From Bradyrhizobium diazoefficiens (lineage in GTDB: Bacteria; Pseudomonadota; Alphaproteobacteria; Rhizobiales; Xanthobacteraceae): a stretch of 64,000 bases of DNA. A model generated the notes under the pieces. It was not told the DNA's origin, ran no database searches, and saw nothing but the letters and a program-made list of their open reading frames with translations. The stretch is from contig NZ_JAFCJJ010000008.1 of assembly GCF_018131015.1 (NCBI RefSeq), positions 124,001 through 188,000 on the forward strand, written 5' to 3'. This document shows, one piece after another, positions 54,570 to 64,000 of this stretch. How positions within the stretch are numbered: the stretch's first letter is position 1; every line of letters starts with the position of its first letter. The position numbers were made by a program, and so were the translations under genes.

Positions 54570-55205
54570 CTACGGTGCCTTGGCCGTCGCCGGCTCCTCG
54601 GCGCGCTTGTCGATGACCTTGTCGACCAGGCCGAACTCCTTGGCGTCGTTCGCGGTCAGGAACTTGTCGCGTTCCAGCGCGTCCTCGATCGTCTTGTAGG
54701 TCTGGCCGGTGTGCTTGACGTAGATCTCGTTGAGCCGCTTCTTCAGGTTCAGGATTTCCTGGGCATGCAGCATGATGTCGGTGGCCTGGCCCTGGAAGCC
54801 GCCGGAGGGCTGGTGCACCATGATGCGCGCGTTCGGCAGCGAGAAGCGCATGTCCTTCTCGCCCGCGGCGAGCAGCAGCGAGCCCATCGAGGCCGCCTGC
54901 CCCGTGCACAGCGTCGAGACCGGCGGGCGGATGAACTGCATGGTGTCGTAGATCGCAAGGCCCGACGTCACCACGCCGCCCGGCGAGTTGATGTACATCG
55001 AGATTTCCTTCTTCGGATTTTCCGCTTCCAGAAACAGGAGCTGCGCGACGATCAGCGTCGACATGCCGTCCTCGACGGGACCGGTCACGAAGATAATGCG
55101 CTCCTTCAGAAGGCGCGAGAAAATGTCGTAGGCGCGCTCGCCACGGTTGGTTTGCTCGACCACCATGGGCACGAGGTTCATGTAGGTTTCAACCGGATCG
55201 CGCAT
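54570..55205 (-). CDS. clpP: ATP-dependent Clp protease proteolytic subunit
   Basis: A 211-residue serine protease that forms tetradecamers and works with ClpX or ClpA. The catalytic triad is Ser106 (GQAASMGS), His131 (IMVHQPSGG) and Asp180 (ALERDKFL). Length is typical. It lies downstream of tig on the same strand, separated by a likely terminator. Confidence 0.96.
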   Translation of the reverse strand: MRDPVETYMNLVPMVVEQTNRGERAYDIFSRLLKERIIFVTGPVEDGMSTLIVAQLLFLEAENPKKEISMYINSPGGVVTSGLAIYDTMQFIRPPVSTLCTGQAASMGSLLLAAGEKDMRFSLPNARIMVHQPSGGFQGQATDIMLHAQEILNLKKRLNEIYVKHTGQTYKTIEDALERDKFLTANDAKEFGLVDKVIDKRAEEPATAKAP

Positions 55206-55408
55206 GAGTCACCTAGGGTTTTCGGAGGCGGACATCGAAAGACTTGGGCTGCCAGTTTTGGCTGGATTGCCGAAAAGGCCGATGGACGTCCCGTGATGCA
55301 GGAACTTCTGTAGAAGGGTGTACCGACAGATATAGCCCAATTCGCGCCAGACAAGTGCCGAACGAATTAAGGCTTAATTCGATCAGGCAGTTGAAGCCGA
55401 TTCGCGCA

Positions 55409-55446
55409 AAGAGGCCCAGCCGGCCATCTGGCTAGCTCGGCCTCTT
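55409..55446 (-). terminator. hairpin downstream of tig
   Basis: The outer stem AAGAGGCC / GGCCTCTT (perfect 8 bp) encloses a weaker inner hairpin. On the minus strand the stem ends in TT. It lies 37 bp after the tig stop. Confidence 0.65.
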
Positions 55447-55483
55447 CGCTGATCATCCTTAACAGGAGGCTTTCGCAAAGGCC

Positions 55484-56845
55484 TCAGGCCGCAGTCTTTT
55501 CCGCCTCGTCGTCCTTGTAGAGCTCCTCGCGCGAGACCTTCTTCTCGGTGACGTTGGCGAGTTCGAGGATGAAGTCGACGACCTTGTCCTCATAGATCGG
55601 CGCACGAAGCTGGGCCAGCGCCTGGGCATTGCTGCGGTAATAGTCCCAGACTTCCTTCTCGCGGCCGGGCATCTGGCGGGCGCGCTCGATCACGGCGCGG
55701 CCGACCTCGTCGTCGGTGACGGTGATCTTGTTCTTCTCGCCGATTTCCGACAGCACGAGACCGAGGCGCACGCGGCGGTCGGCGATCTTGCGGTATTCTT
55801 CCTTGGCGGCGTCTTCAGTGGTGTCCTCGTCGGCAAAGGTCTTGCCGGCGGAATCCATCTCGGCCTTGACCGAGTTCCACATCAGGTTGAACTCCTCGTC
55901 AACCAGCGAGGGCGGCGCCTCGAAGCGATGGGCTTCGTCGAGACGGTCAAGCAGCGCCCGCTTGACGCGCTGGCGCGTCGCGCTGGCGAACTCGGCGGCG
56001 AGCCGCTCGCGCGCGGCTTCCTTCAGCTTGTCCAGCGATTCGAGGCCGAGCGTCTTGGCGAACTCGTCGTCGATGGCGACGTCCTGCGGCGCCTCGATCG
56101 TCGTCGCCGTGGTCTCGAACTCGGCCGGCTGGCCGGCGAGCTTGTCGTTCATGTAGTTCTTGGGGAACGACACCTTCAGCGTGCGGGTCTCGCCCGCGCC
56201 GATGCCGATCAGCTGCTCCTCGAAGCCGGGAATGAAGGTGTTGGAGCCGATCACGACCTGAATGCCCTCGCCGGTGCCGCCCTCGAAGACCTCGCCGTTG
56301 ATCGAGCCCTTGAAGTTGATGGTGACGCGGTCGCCGGACGCGGCCTTCGCACCCTCGGCCTTGGCGGCATAGCCGCGGTTGGTGTCGGCAATGCGCTTGA
56401 TCGCCTCGTCGACATCGGTGTCGGCGACGTCGGCGACGGGCTTCTCGACCTGGAAGGTCTTGAAGTCGGCGAGCGCGATCGCGGGCACCACCTCGATCGC
56501 GACCGTGTAGGTCAGGTCGGACTTGCCCGACAGCAGCTCCTCGACCTCGGCCTGCTCGGTCGGCATCGTGATCTTCGGCTCGGTCGCAAGGCGGAAGCCG
56601 CGCTCGGAGAACAGCTGCGTGTTGGTGTCGCGGATGGTCTGGTCGATGGTCTCGGCCATCACCGAACGGCCATAGACCTTCTTCAGGTGAGCGACCGGCA
56701 CCTTGCCGGGACGGAAGCCGTTGATGCGGACCTTGTCCTTGAGGTCGACGAGCTTGGCGCCGGCCTTGGAGTCGAGATCAGACGCGGGAACGCTGATCTT
56801 GAACTCGTGCTTCAATCCTTCCGAGAGGGTCTCTGTGACCTGCAT
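55484..56845 (-). CDS. tig: trigger factor
   Basis: A 453-residue, ribosome-bound chaperone and peptidyl-prolyl isomerase. The N-terminal ribosome-binding domain has the signature NGFRPGKVP. The FKBP-type domain contains [20 protein letters not shown]. The C-terminal helical chaperone domain and acidic tail follow. The ATG at 56845 begins [15 protein letters not shown], the conserved start; the longer upstream frame is not used. Confidence 0.95.
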   Translation of the reverse strand: MQVTETLSEGLKHEFKISVPASDLDSKAGAKLVDLKDKVRINGFRPGKVPVAHLKKVYGRSVMAETIDQTIRDTNTQLFSERGFRLATEPKITMPTEQAEVEELLSGKSDLTYTVAIEVVPAIALADFKTFQVEKPVADVADTDVDEAIKRIADTNRGYAAKAEGAKAASGDRVTINFKGSINGEVFEGGTGEGIQVVIGSNTFIPGFEEQLIGIGAGETRTLKVSFPKNYMNDKLAGQPAEFETTATTIEAPQDVAIDDEFAKTLGLESLDKLKEAARERLAAEFASATRQRVKRALLDRLDEAHRFEAPPSLVDEEFNLMWNSVKAEMDSAGKTFADEDTTEDAAKEEYRKIADRRVRLGLVLSEIGEKNKITVTDDEVGRAVIERARQMPGREKEVWDYYRSNAQALAQLRAPIYEDKVVDFILELANVTEKKVSREELYKDDEAEKTAA

Positions 56846-57020
56846 GGCGTCCAATCTTCTTCTCGTTCGGTCCAGGCGCGCATGCGCCGGGACGCTGTCA
56901 TTAATCGATCTGGCGCAAGGCTGTCGCCTCAACGCCGGTGGTTCGTCGGACCCGGCTCCTGGCGGAAGCATCCACGAGGAGTGAGGCCCTTCGGTAATCC
57001 GTGCAAACGCGATAAGCGCT

Positions 57021-57105
57021 TGGTGCGGGCGGAGGGACTCGAACCCCCACAACTTTCGTCACTGGAACCTAAATCCAGCGCGTCTACCAGTTCCGCCACG
57101 CCCGC
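57021..57105 (-). tRNA. tRNA-Leu (TAG)
   Basis: An 85-nt class II tRNA with acceptor stem GCGGGCG/CGCCCGC, D-loop AACTGGTAGA, anticodon TAG (complement of 57069-57071) in a CTGGA/TCCAG stem, a long variable arm, T-loop GTTCGAGTC, discriminator A and encoded CCA. Confidence 0.95.
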
Positions 57106-57258
57106 GTAATTTGCATCAAGGCCGGCCGCGATGCCGCGGGCGGCCGGGCTTATAGCATGTGCCTGACTGTTCGCAGCAAAAAAATGGCCGGTTGGAGGCA
57201 CGCTTCAGATAGGCGCGACGGCTGGACTTATCCAGCGCCGCATGATCCGGATCGGGCG

Positions 57259-58557
57259 ATGAAAACGCGGATCATTGCCCCCTCTCGGCGTGACATTCTG
57301 GCGGGCCTCGGCGCCTCCGCGGCCGCCTTCATCGCCGGCGGCGCGGGCCCGGCCGTCACCGCCCAGCTGGCCCTCCAGGCAAGGCCGGCAACCTTGGCTC
57401 TGAGACCGGGCCAGCCGGCTACACCGGTGTGGGAGCTTACCGCCGCAAGTCATATCGGGGACGTGCGTCTCAAGCGTTTCGACCGCTGCCAGGTGGTATT
57501 CCGGAACGGACTGCCTGTACCACTTGCGCCAGTCTGGTACGGTCTGAACGCGCCGTCCGTGGCCGATCCGCTTCGCGCCCGCGCACCGGCACCGCCGAAT
57601 TCAACAGAAACATCAATTATTTCAATACCTAACGCAGGAACCCTGTTAGCCGACTTCCGCCTCTTCGAGGACGGTCAGAAGCAGCCCGCCCGCCCGCTTC
57701 CAATCATCGCGGCAGAGGCCGATCGCGTGGCCGTCGATCGTGACGTGGTGCTGCTGATCGAGGAATGGCGCCTGTCGCCGGATGGCAGCGCGCTTCCCCC
57801 GGGGCGAGATCCCAAGGACACGATCCCGCTCCATACGTTGAACGGGCTCAGTTCGTTCGAACTCTCAGCTGCGGCCGGCGAGCGGTTGCGGCTGCGCTTC
57901 ATCAACGGCTCCCAACGTTCCGTCCTGGCGATCAAACTGGAAGGTCACGAGGTCCGCGTCATGGCCATGGACGGACAGCCGGCCGAGCCGTTCCCGGCAC
58001 GGAATGGTGCCCTGGTCCTGGCGCCCGGCGCGCGGGCCGACGCATTCGTGGATGCGGCCACATCAGCCCCGTTCCTGCTGCATGACGGCAGAGAGGCGCG
58101 CCAGATCGGGAGCCTCACGATCTCCGGCAGCCTGGAGCGGCGCGCACCACTGCCCCCGCCGCAACGGCTTCCCGCGAACGACCTCCCCGACCAGCTCGAT
58201 CTGAGAGGCGCCCTGCGGTTCGATGTCGCGCTCGGCGAGGCCGGCTGGATGCGGCCCGCCAGTTTCTCCGCCGCCGCTAACCCCGCCTTCCGCGCCAGGG
58301 CCGGCCGCACCGTCGTGCTGGCCCTCAAGAACCCCGGCCCCGTCACCACCGTCTTCCATCTGCACGGCCACCATTTCCGCCTGCTCGACAAGCTCGACGA
58401 CGGCTGGAAGCCCTATTGGCTCGACACGCTTGCGATCGAGCCCGGCCAGACCCAGCGAATCGCGTTCGCGGCCACTTCCCCCGGACGGTGGCTGATCGAA
58501 TCCGTCGTGACCGACTGGGCCGCACCGCGGCTGGTGCGCTGGTACGCCGTCGAGTGA
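57259..58557 (+). CDS. multicopper-oxidase-like protein lacking most copper ligands
   Basis: A 432-residue protein with the three-cupredoxin layout of multicopper oxidases and an N-terminal RR-type signal (SRRDILAGLGASAAAF). The C-terminal motif VFHLHGHHFRLL (His367, His369, His371) is intact. The usual N-terminal HWHG is WYG (residues 93-95), and the final HCHxxxH is missing (GRWLIESVVTDWAAP). It should therefore not hold the full T1/T2/T3 set. It resembles FtsP/SufI-type degenerate family members. Probably periplasmic through Tat. Role unknown; cell-envelope or division stress is one option by analogy. Confidence 0.8.
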   Translation: MKTRIIAPSRRDILAGLGASAAAFIAGGAGPAVTAQLALQARPATLALRPGQPATPVWELTAASHIGDVRLKRFDRCQVVFRNGLPVPLAPVWYGLNAPSVADPLRARAPAPPNSTETSIISIPNAGTLLADFRLFEDGQKQPARPLPIIAAEADRVAVDRDVVLLIEEWRLSPDGSALPPGRDPKDTIPLHTLNGLSSFELSAAAGERLRLRFINGSQRSVLAIKLEGHEVRVMAMDGQPAEPFPARNGALVLAPGARADAFVDAATSAPFLLHDGREARQIGSLTISGSLERRAPLPPPQRLPANDLPDQLDLRGALRFDVALGEAGWMRPASFSAAANPAFRARAGRTVVLALKNPGPVTTVFHLHGHHFRLLDKLDDGWKPYWLDTLAIEPGQTQRIAFAATSPGRWLIESVVTDWAAPRLVRWYAVE

Positions 58558-58558
58558 G

Positions 58559-59002
58559 CTATCGGCTCGATCGCGTCCAGGCGTACCGGGCGTCAGGCTC
58601 TTGCTCTTCGTTCCGCTCCCCTTTGGTTTCCTCGGCCAGGATAAACCCGCGCGCCTCATAGAAGCGCCGCGCCCGCGCGTTGCGCTGAAAGGTCCAGAGC
58701 TCAAGCTGCGCGCAGTCCTGCTTGGCGACGTCAAGGAGCTCGGTGCCGATGCCGCGGCTGTGAGCCGCCGGAAGCACATAGAGCTGTTCAATCCAGCCGT
58801 CGCGGAACGCGATGATCCCGCGCAGCTCATCGCCATCGAAGCGTCCCCAAACGCGACACGTCGGAAAGACACGCTCGCGGTAGAACCAGCGATCCTGGTC
58901 CGGCGTATGCAACCCGGCCAGCCACGGCATTGCCTGGTCGAACGCGATCCGATGGACCTGCGCCGCCGCACCCATGTCGGTGAGCGCGAGCAGCCTGAGC
59001 AT
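58559..59002 (-). CDS. GNAT-family N-acetyltransferase
   Basis: A 147-residue acetyltransferase. The acetyl-CoA motif is LYVLPAAHSRGIGTELLDVA, followed by LELWTFQRNARARRFYEARG. The N-terminus holds the acceptor site. It ends one base from the convergent multicopper-oxidase-like gene and shares one base with the nnr stop upstream, so it is likely coupled to nnr. Substrate unknown. Confidence 0.88.
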   Translation of the reverse strand: MLRLLALTDMGAAAQVHRIAFDQAMPWLAGLHTPDQDRWFYRERVFPTCRVWGRFDGDELRGIIAFRDGWIEQLYVLPAAHSRGIGTELLDVAKQDCAQLELWTFQRNARARRFYEARGFILAEETKGERNEEQEPDARYAWTRSSR

Positions 59003-60501
59003 CAGTAATCGATCCCGAGAGCGTTGTAGATCCGCCGATGCACCGCCGGCAGCGTCTCGGTCAGGTCTTCCGCGATCAATCCCGGGCCGGCTTCTGTTCC
59101 CGCTTCGCCGTGCATCCAGACACCCATGCTGGCGGCCTCGAAGGCCGGCACGCCCTGGGCGAGCAGACCTGCGATGATGCCGGCGAGCACGTCGCCGGCG
59201 CCGGCGGTCGCAAGCCAGGGCGGGGCGTTGGCAGCGACGGTGGCGCGCCCGTCGGGGGCTGCGATCGTGGTGTCCGGACCCTTCAGGAGCACCACGGCGC
59301 CGGAACGCTCGGCGGCCGCACGCACGCGCTCCAGCTTCGAGCGGTACGGATGCTTGTTGCTGAGGTCGGAGAACAGGCGCGGAAACTCACCCTCGTGCGG
59401 CGTCAGCACCACCGCATTGTCCTGGGAAGATTTGATCGATTCAAACAGCCGCTCGGGCTTGGCGGCAAAGCTCGTCAGCGCATCGGCGTCGAGCACCAGA
59501 TGCCGCTGCGCCGCAAGCGCGGTGTGGACGAAATCGCAGGTGCGATCGCCGACGCCGGCGCCGGGGCCGATGATGCAGGTGGTGTAGCGGAGGTCACCGA
59601 GCAGCTCGCCGAACTCGACCGCGGTGTCGAGCGGGCGGACCATCACCGCCGTGAGCGCGGCCGCATTGATCGCGAGCGCATCGCGCGGGCTCGCAAGCGT
59701 CACGAGGCCGGCGCCGGCCCGCAGCGCCCCGCGCGCGGCAAGCCGCGCCGCGCCGGTGGCGGCCGCATCACCCGAGACCGCCAGCACATGGCCGCGCGCA
59801 TATTTGTGGCCGTCGATGCGCGGCACCGGAAACGCAGCGCCCCAGCAATCCGGATCGTTCTCGAAGGTCTGCGGGGCGATCTCGGCGAGCACATGGCCCT
59901 CGATGCCGATGTCGGCGACGCGCACCCGGCCGCAATGCAGCCGCCCGGGTAGCAAGAGGTGCGCCGGCTTCTTGCGGAAGAAGGTGACGGTCTCGGTGGC
60001 GTTCACCGCCGCGCCCAGCACGGCCGCGCTGGTGCCATTGATGCCGCTCGGCAGATCGACGGCGAGCACGGGTGCGCCATTGGCGTTGATCGCCTCGATC
60101 ATCGCGCGCGCCTCGCCGTCGACGGGGCGGCCGAGGCCCGCACCGAACAGCGCATCGATGATCAGCGCGGGCCGTCCGATCGCCTGCGGATTGAACGGCA
60201 GCACCGGCTGCTTCCAGCCGCGCGCGGCGGAGGCGGCGTCACCCCCGAGCTGATCGCGCTCGCACATCAGGATCACCGAGACCTCGCGCCCCAGGGCGGC
60301 AAGCTCGGCGGCCGCGACAAATCCGTCGCCGCCATTGTTGCCGGGTCCGGCCACGACCAGGATCGGCCCCTCCTCCACCAGCGCATTGGCGGCGTCGGCA
60401 ACCGCCTGGCCCGCGCTCAGCATCAGCTTGAAGCCGGGCGTGCCGGCCGCGATTGCGAGCTGGTCGGCGCGCTGCATTTCGGCGTTGGTCAGTACTTCCA
60501 T
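59002..60501 (-). CDS. nnr: bifunctional ADP-dependent NAD(P)H-hydrate dehydratase / epimerase
   Basis: A 499-residue fusion of two repair enzymes for hydrated NAD(P)H. The N-terminal YjeF_N epimerase domain has VVAGPGNNGGDGFVAAAEL and ALFGAGLGRPVDGEARAMI. The C-terminal ribokinase-like dehydratase has GPGAGVGDRT, VVLTPHEGEFPRLF and ATAGAGDVLAGIIAGLLAQG. The ATG at 60501 has AGGGAA 7 bases upstream; GTG two codons earlier is less likely. It is divergent from glnB. Confidence 0.93.
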   Translation of the reverse strand: MEVLTNAEMQRADQLAIAAGTPGFKLMLSAGQAVADAANALVEEGPILVVAGPGNNGGDGFVAAAELAALGREVSVILMCERDQLGGDAASAARGWKQPVLPFNPQAIGRPALIIDALFGAGLGRPVDGEARAMIEAINANGAPVLAVDLPSGINGTSAAVLGAAVNATETVTFFRKKPAHLLLPGRLHCGRVRVADIGIEGHVLAEIAPQTFENDPDCWGAAFPVPRIDGHKYARGHVLAVSGDAAATGAARLAARGALRAGAGLVTLASPRDALAINAAALTAVMVRPLDTAVEFGELLGDLRYTTCIIGPGAGVGDRTCDFVHTALAAQRHLVLDADALTSFAAKPERLFESIKSSQDNAVVLTPHEGEFPRLFSDLSNKHPYRSKLERVRAAAERSGAVVLLKGPDTTIAAPDGRATVAANAPPWLATAGAGDVLAGIIAGLLAQGVPAFEAASMGVWMHGEAGTEAGPGLIAEDLTETLPAVHRRIYNALGIDY

Positions 60502-60695
60502 TGCCACTTCCCTGGTACAAACGCCTTTTCAGCAGGCAGTTTCCATGCTGGCCCGACGCCGGGGAGACGAACCTGCACACATATTGAACTGTTTGCCTAT
60601 TTCACAGTCTTCGCTATTTTGGGCCCTTCGGCTGCACCTGTCGGAGACGCGCGTTAAAAGGCTGATAACGTTCCAATAATCAGGGCATTTGCAAC

Positions 60696-60713
60696 TTGGC
60701 ATAGACCCTGCTT
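60696..60713 (+). promoter_or_regulatory. sigma-54 (-24/-12) promoter of glnB
   Basis: TTGGCATAGACCCTGCTT has GG at 60698-60699 and GC at 60710-60711, exactly 10 bases apart, as needed for RpoN. Transcription would start near 60723, giving a leader of about 160 nt to glnB. This fits NtrC control of glnB-glnA known for rhizobia. The rest of the 380-bp gap has no gene. Confidence 0.75.
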
Positions 60714-60839
60714 TCGAGGAAGCCGCTTCGGTTCGTCGTGCTCACTGGCATTCATCAGGGTGTGGCCGGCCGCCGCCGGGCTTGGTCAGGCGACCCGGAC
60801 CGCGAAGTCAAATCAGTGCGCGAGAAAAGCGCATCCTGA

Positions 60840-61220
<381 letters not shown>

Positions 61221-61263
61221 GCCGGATGCTATTTCGCTTTTTGCGACACTCTGACAAGAAATA

Positions 61264-61281
61264 GGGCTGCTTCGGCGGCCC
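61264..61281 (+). terminator. weak hairpin between glnB and glnA
   Basis: The stem GGGCTGC / GCGGCCC (one G-U pair) with loop TTCG is followed by the interrupted T-rich GGTTTCGTTT. It could end part of the glnB transcripts so that glnA relies on its own promoter too. Confidence 0.5.
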
Positions 61282-61371
61282 GGTTTCGTTTATGCGATCG
61301 CGCGCAAACTCGCCGAAAACGAGAACAAATTCGTCACGGGAAACCGACCCGCAGAGCCAAAAGGGGTATGC

Positions 61372-62781
61372 ATGAAGACCGCCAAAGACGTCCTGAAATC
61401 GATCAAGGACAACGACGTCAAATACGTCGACCTGCGCTTCACCGATCCGCGCGGCAAGTGGCAGCATGTGACGTTCGACGTCAGCATGATCGATGAAGAC
61501 ATTTTCGCCGAAGGGACGATGTTCGACGGCTCCTCGATCGCCGGCTGGAAGGCGATCAACGAGTCCGACATGTGCCTGATGCCGGATCCGGTGACTGCGA
61601 CGATCGATCCGTTCTTCGCCGAGACCACCATGGTCATCACCTGCGACGTGCTCGAGCCGACCACCGGCGAGCCCTACAACCGCGATCCCCGCGGCATCGC
61701 CAAGAAGGCCGAGGCGATGGTGAAGTCGATGGGCGTGGGCGACAGCGTGTTCGTCGGTCCCGAGGCCGAGTTCTTCGTGTTCGACGACGTGCGCTACTCC
61801 GCCGACGCCTACAACACCGGCTTCCGCCTCGACTCCTCGGAACTGCCGATCAACTCCGCCACCGAGTATGAAGGCGGCAATCTCGGCCACCGCGTCCGTA
61901 CCAAGGGCGGCTACTTCCCGGTGCCGCCGCAGGACTCCGTGCAGGACATGCGCTCGGAGATGCTCGGCGCCATGGCCAAGATGGGCGTCAAGGTCGAGAA
62001 GCATCACCACGAGGTCGCCTCGGCCCAGCACGAGCTCGGCATGAAGTTCGACACGCTGACGCTGATGGCCGACCACATGCAGATATACAAGTACTGCATC
62101 CACCAGGTCGCGCACATCTACGGCAAGACCGCCACCTTCATGCCGAAGCCGGTCTATGGCGACAACGGCTCGGGCATGCACGTGCACCAGTCGATCTGGA
62201 AGGACGGCAAGCCGGTGTTCGCGGGCAACAAATACGCCGATCTGTCGGAGACCTGCCTCCACTACATCGGCGGCATCATCAAGCACGCCAAGGCGATCAA
62301 CGCCTTCACCAACCCGACGACCAACTCCTACAAGCGTCTGGTCCCCGGCTACGAGGCGCCGGTGCTGCTCGCCTATTCCGCGCGCAACCGCTCGGCCTCC
62401 TGCCGCATCCCCTACACCGCCTCGCCGAAGGCCAAGCGCGTCGAGGTTCGCTTCCCCGATCCGCTCGCCAACCCCTATCTCGGCTTCGCCGCGATGCTGA
62501 TGGCCGGCCTCGACGGCATCAAGAACAAGATCGATCCGGGTCCGGCGATGGACAAGGACCTCTACGACCTGCCGAAGGAAGAGCTGAAGCAGATCCCGAC
62601 GGTGTGCGGCTCGCTTCGCGAGGCGCTCGAAAACCTCGACAAGGACCGCGCCTTCCTCAAGGCGGGCGGCGTGTTCGACGACGACTTCATCGACAGCTAT
62701 ATCGAGCTGAAGATGACCGAGGTCGCCCGCTTCGAAATGACCCCGCACCCGGTCGAGTTCGACATGTACTATTCGGGCTGA
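61372..62781 (+). CDS. glnA: glutamine synthetase type I
   Basis: A 469-residue, dodecameric enzyme making glutamine from glutamate, ammonia and ATP. It shows [17 protein letters not shown], the metal site [26 protein letters not shown], and the adenylylation site KDLYDLP with Tyr398, which indicates GlnE control. Length matches GSI-beta enzymes. AAAAGGGG lies 6 bases before the ATG. Confidence 0.97.
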   Translation: MKTAKDVLKSIKDNDVKYVDLRFTDPRGKWQHVTFDVSMIDEDIFAEGTMFDGSSIAGWKAINESDMCLMPDPVTATIDPFFAETTMVITCDVLEPTTGEPYNRDPRGIAKKAEAMVKSMGVGDSVFVGPEAEFFVFDDVRYSADAYNTGFRLDSSELPINSATEYEGGNLGHRVRTKGGYFPVPPQDSVQDMRSEMLGAMAKMGVKVEKHHHEVASAQHELGMKFDTLTLMADHMQIYKYCIHQVAHIYGKTATFMPKPVYGDNGSGMHVHQSIWKDGKPVFAGNKYADLSETCLHYIGGIIKHAKAINAFTNPTTNSYKRLVPGYEAPVLLAYSARNRSASCRIPYTASPKAKRVEVRFPDPLANPYLGFAAMLMAGLDGIKNKIDPGPAMDKDLYDLPKEELKQIPTVCGSLREALENLDKDRAFLKAGGVFDDDFIDSYIELKMTEVARFEMTPHPVEFDMYYSG

Positions 62782-62801
62782 TCGGGCCCGGCGACAAGCA
62801 G

Positions 62802-62825
62802 AAGGCGCCCCGCGAGGGGCGCCTT
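62802..62825 (+). terminator. rho-independent terminator of glnA
   Basis: A 10-bp perfect stem AAGGCGCCCC / GGGGCGCCTT with loop GCGA, followed by TT. It lies 20 bp after the glnA stop and may also serve the convergent tautomerase gene. Confidence 0.88.
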
Positions 62826-62845
62826 TTCGTTTGGGCAATGCGAAC

Positions 62846-63109
62846 CTAGCTGTTCGACCTCGCGACCCGCAGCCCGTCGGTGCCGATCGGGCCGAACGTG
62901 CCGGCGATGATCTCGCTGGTCGGCTGCATGCCGCCGAGCGACCAGTGCGCCGGCTCCTGCTCGTCGATCCGGACCCAGACGTTGCGGCGGAAATCCGGAT
63001 TGCCCTGCCCTTCGACCTCGACCATCAGGTCGGTGACCCGTTCGAGCAGGGTCTTCTTTTGCGCGGCGTCGAGGATGCCGCGGGCGGTGGAAATGGTGAC
63101 GTAAGGCAT
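62846..63109 (-). CDS. tautomerase-family protein
   Basis: An 87-residue protein beginning Met-Pro (MPYVTISTARGILDAAQK), so Pro becomes the N-terminal catalytic base after Met removal. The pattern NVWVRIDEQEPAHWSLGG fits the 4-oxalocrotonate tautomerase superfamily. Substrate unknown. It is divergent from the GlxA-like regulator (about 150 bp apart), which may control it. Confidence 0.85.
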   Translation of the reverse strand: MPYVTISTARGILDAAQKKTLLERVTDLMVEVEGQGNPDFRRNVWVRIDEQEPAHWSLGGMQPTSEIIAGTFGPIGTDGLRVARSNS

Positions 63110-63258
63110 TGTCTCTCTCCAATCCTGTCGTGTGCCGACCGGACGAGATTGCGCCCGGCCCGCCGGGGATGGCAGTGGCGGATAAGACATAGATCAGGCA
63201 ATTTCCGCCAGGCGCCCGGCCGGTCGATCAGCTAGGATCGCTGCGTCCGGGAGGCCCC

Positions 63259-64000
63259 ATGAAGGTCGCAATTCTCGCGCTGGAAGGTTGCATGCATTCG
63301 GCGATCGCGGGGATCGCCGACATCCTGTCGCTCGCCAATCACGTGATGCAGCAGAGCGGCGCAGAGGCGTGCTTCGCCTGGCAGACGCTGTCACTCGACG
63401 GCAAGGACGTGCGGGCCGGCGGCGGCCAGATGGTCCCGGTCGATGGGTCGATCGGCAAACGCACCCGCTTTGACGCGATCATCGTCCCCGGCAACCTCGT
63501 CGATCACGTCACGGCAAAACGACTGCAGCCGCAATACGACCGCGCCGGCGCCTGGTTGCGGCAGCAGCACGCGAGCGGCCGGCTGATCGGTGCGTTTTGC
63601 AGCGGCGTCTTCCTGCTGGCCGGCAGCGGCCTGCTCGACCACCGCCGCGCCACCATCACCTGGTGGCTGCAAGGCGAGCTGCGGCAGCGTCATCCCGCGG
63701 TCGACCTCGCCGCCGACGCCGTCGTCACGGTGGCGGACCGCATCGTCTGCGCGGCCGGACCGATGTCGTGGGTGGACCTCCTGCTCAGGCTGATCGAGAT
63801 GGTCGAGGGCAAGGAGACCGCAAGGCTCTGCGCCGACTACGCCGTCATCGACACCGCTCAGCGCACCCAGTCGATCTTTATGCCGGTCGGCTATTTGCTC
63901 TCACAGGACCTGCTGCTGACCAAAGCCGACCTGCTGGTTCGCCGCGCCGGCAAGGGCCCGATGACCGTCAAGGGCCTCGCAGGAGCGCTCGGACTCAGCG
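63259..64000 (+). CDS. GlxA-family transcriptional regulator (3' end outside window)
   Basis: The first 247 codons of an AraC-type regulator with an N-terminal DJ-1/PfpI domain (MKVAILALEGCMHSAI, FDAIIVPGN, GAFCSGVFLLAGSGLL with the Cys nucleophile-elbow position, TWWLQGELRQRHP). The start of the C-terminal HTH is visible (MTVKGLAGALGLS). GGGAGG lies about 5 bases before the ATG. The ligand is unknown. Confidence 0.88.
   Translation, partial: MKVAILALEGCMHSAIAGIADILSLANHVMQQSGAEACFAWQTLSLDGKDVRAGGGQMVPVDGSIGKRTRFDAIIVPGNLVDHVTAKRLQPQYDRAGAWLRQQHASGRLIGAFCSGVFLLAGSGLLDHRRATITWWLQGELRQRHPAVDLAADAVVTVADRIVCAAGPMSWVDLLLRLIEMVEGKETARLCADYAVIDTAQRTQSIFMPVGYLLSQDLLLTKADLLVRRAGKGPMTVKGLAGALGLS

Overview
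The window looks like a chromosomal segment of a Bradyrhizobium-type alphaproteobacterium (Nitrobacteraceae). This rests on the high G+C coding style, the tig-clpP-clpX-lon block, a 14-gene nuo operon that runs on into birA-rnj-mce-DUF1467, a glnB-glnA pair with a -24/-12 promoter, and several small proteins typical of that genus. The genus is inferred from protein resemblance; no database search was run.

Region by region. 1-5 kb is an accessory stretch: a minus-strand mini-cluster (34-residue peptide, a DUF6065-like protein, a gene running off the left edge), a frameshifted remnant of an alpha/beta-hydrolase gene, two poorly known proteins and a winged-helix/TPR regulator. 5-10.4 kb holds methylthioribose kinase (mtnK), a small membrane protein and a 1064-residue lipase-like protein fused to a lectin-type propeller. 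That fusion gene sits between two 33-bp direct repeats, one of which is the 3' end of the DUF1467 gene, which suggests it was inserted there. 10.4-29.2 kb is one long minus-strand transcription unit encoding respiratory complex I (nuoA to nuoN), with an FkbM-type methyltransferase between nuoD and nuoE, a tiny membrane protein between nuoE and nuoF, and birA, rnj, mce and a DUF1467 gene at its end. 29.7-36.3 kb has a TonB-dependent siderophore receptor and a MarR / Rieske oxygenase / MFS / hydrolase set that looks catabolic.

36.6-40.8 kb has tRNA-Asp, an HU-like protein, peptidase T, an AraC regulator and a MarR regulator with a C-terminal four-cysteine cluster; a FixK/FNR-type box lies between these two regulators. 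41-47.9 kb is a heavy-metal efflux set (czcC-czcB-czcA plus a His-rich cation diffusion facilitator). 47.9-50 kb has small genes, tRNA-Val with a 20-bp inverted repeat at its 3' end, and a GFA-family protein. 50-57 kb is the protein quality-control block lon, clpX, clpP, tig, followed by tRNA-Leu. 57-64 kb has a degenerate multicopper-oxidase-like protein, a GNAT acetyltransferase, the NAD(P)HX repair enzyme, glnB-glnA, a tautomerase and the 5' part of a GlxA-type regulator.

No phage, transposase, integrase or CRISPR array is visible. The best candidates for something undescribed are the small-peptide/DUF6065 cluster at the left edge, the inserted lipase-lectin gene with its flanking repeats, and the cysteine-cluster MarR regulator next to a FixK-type box.
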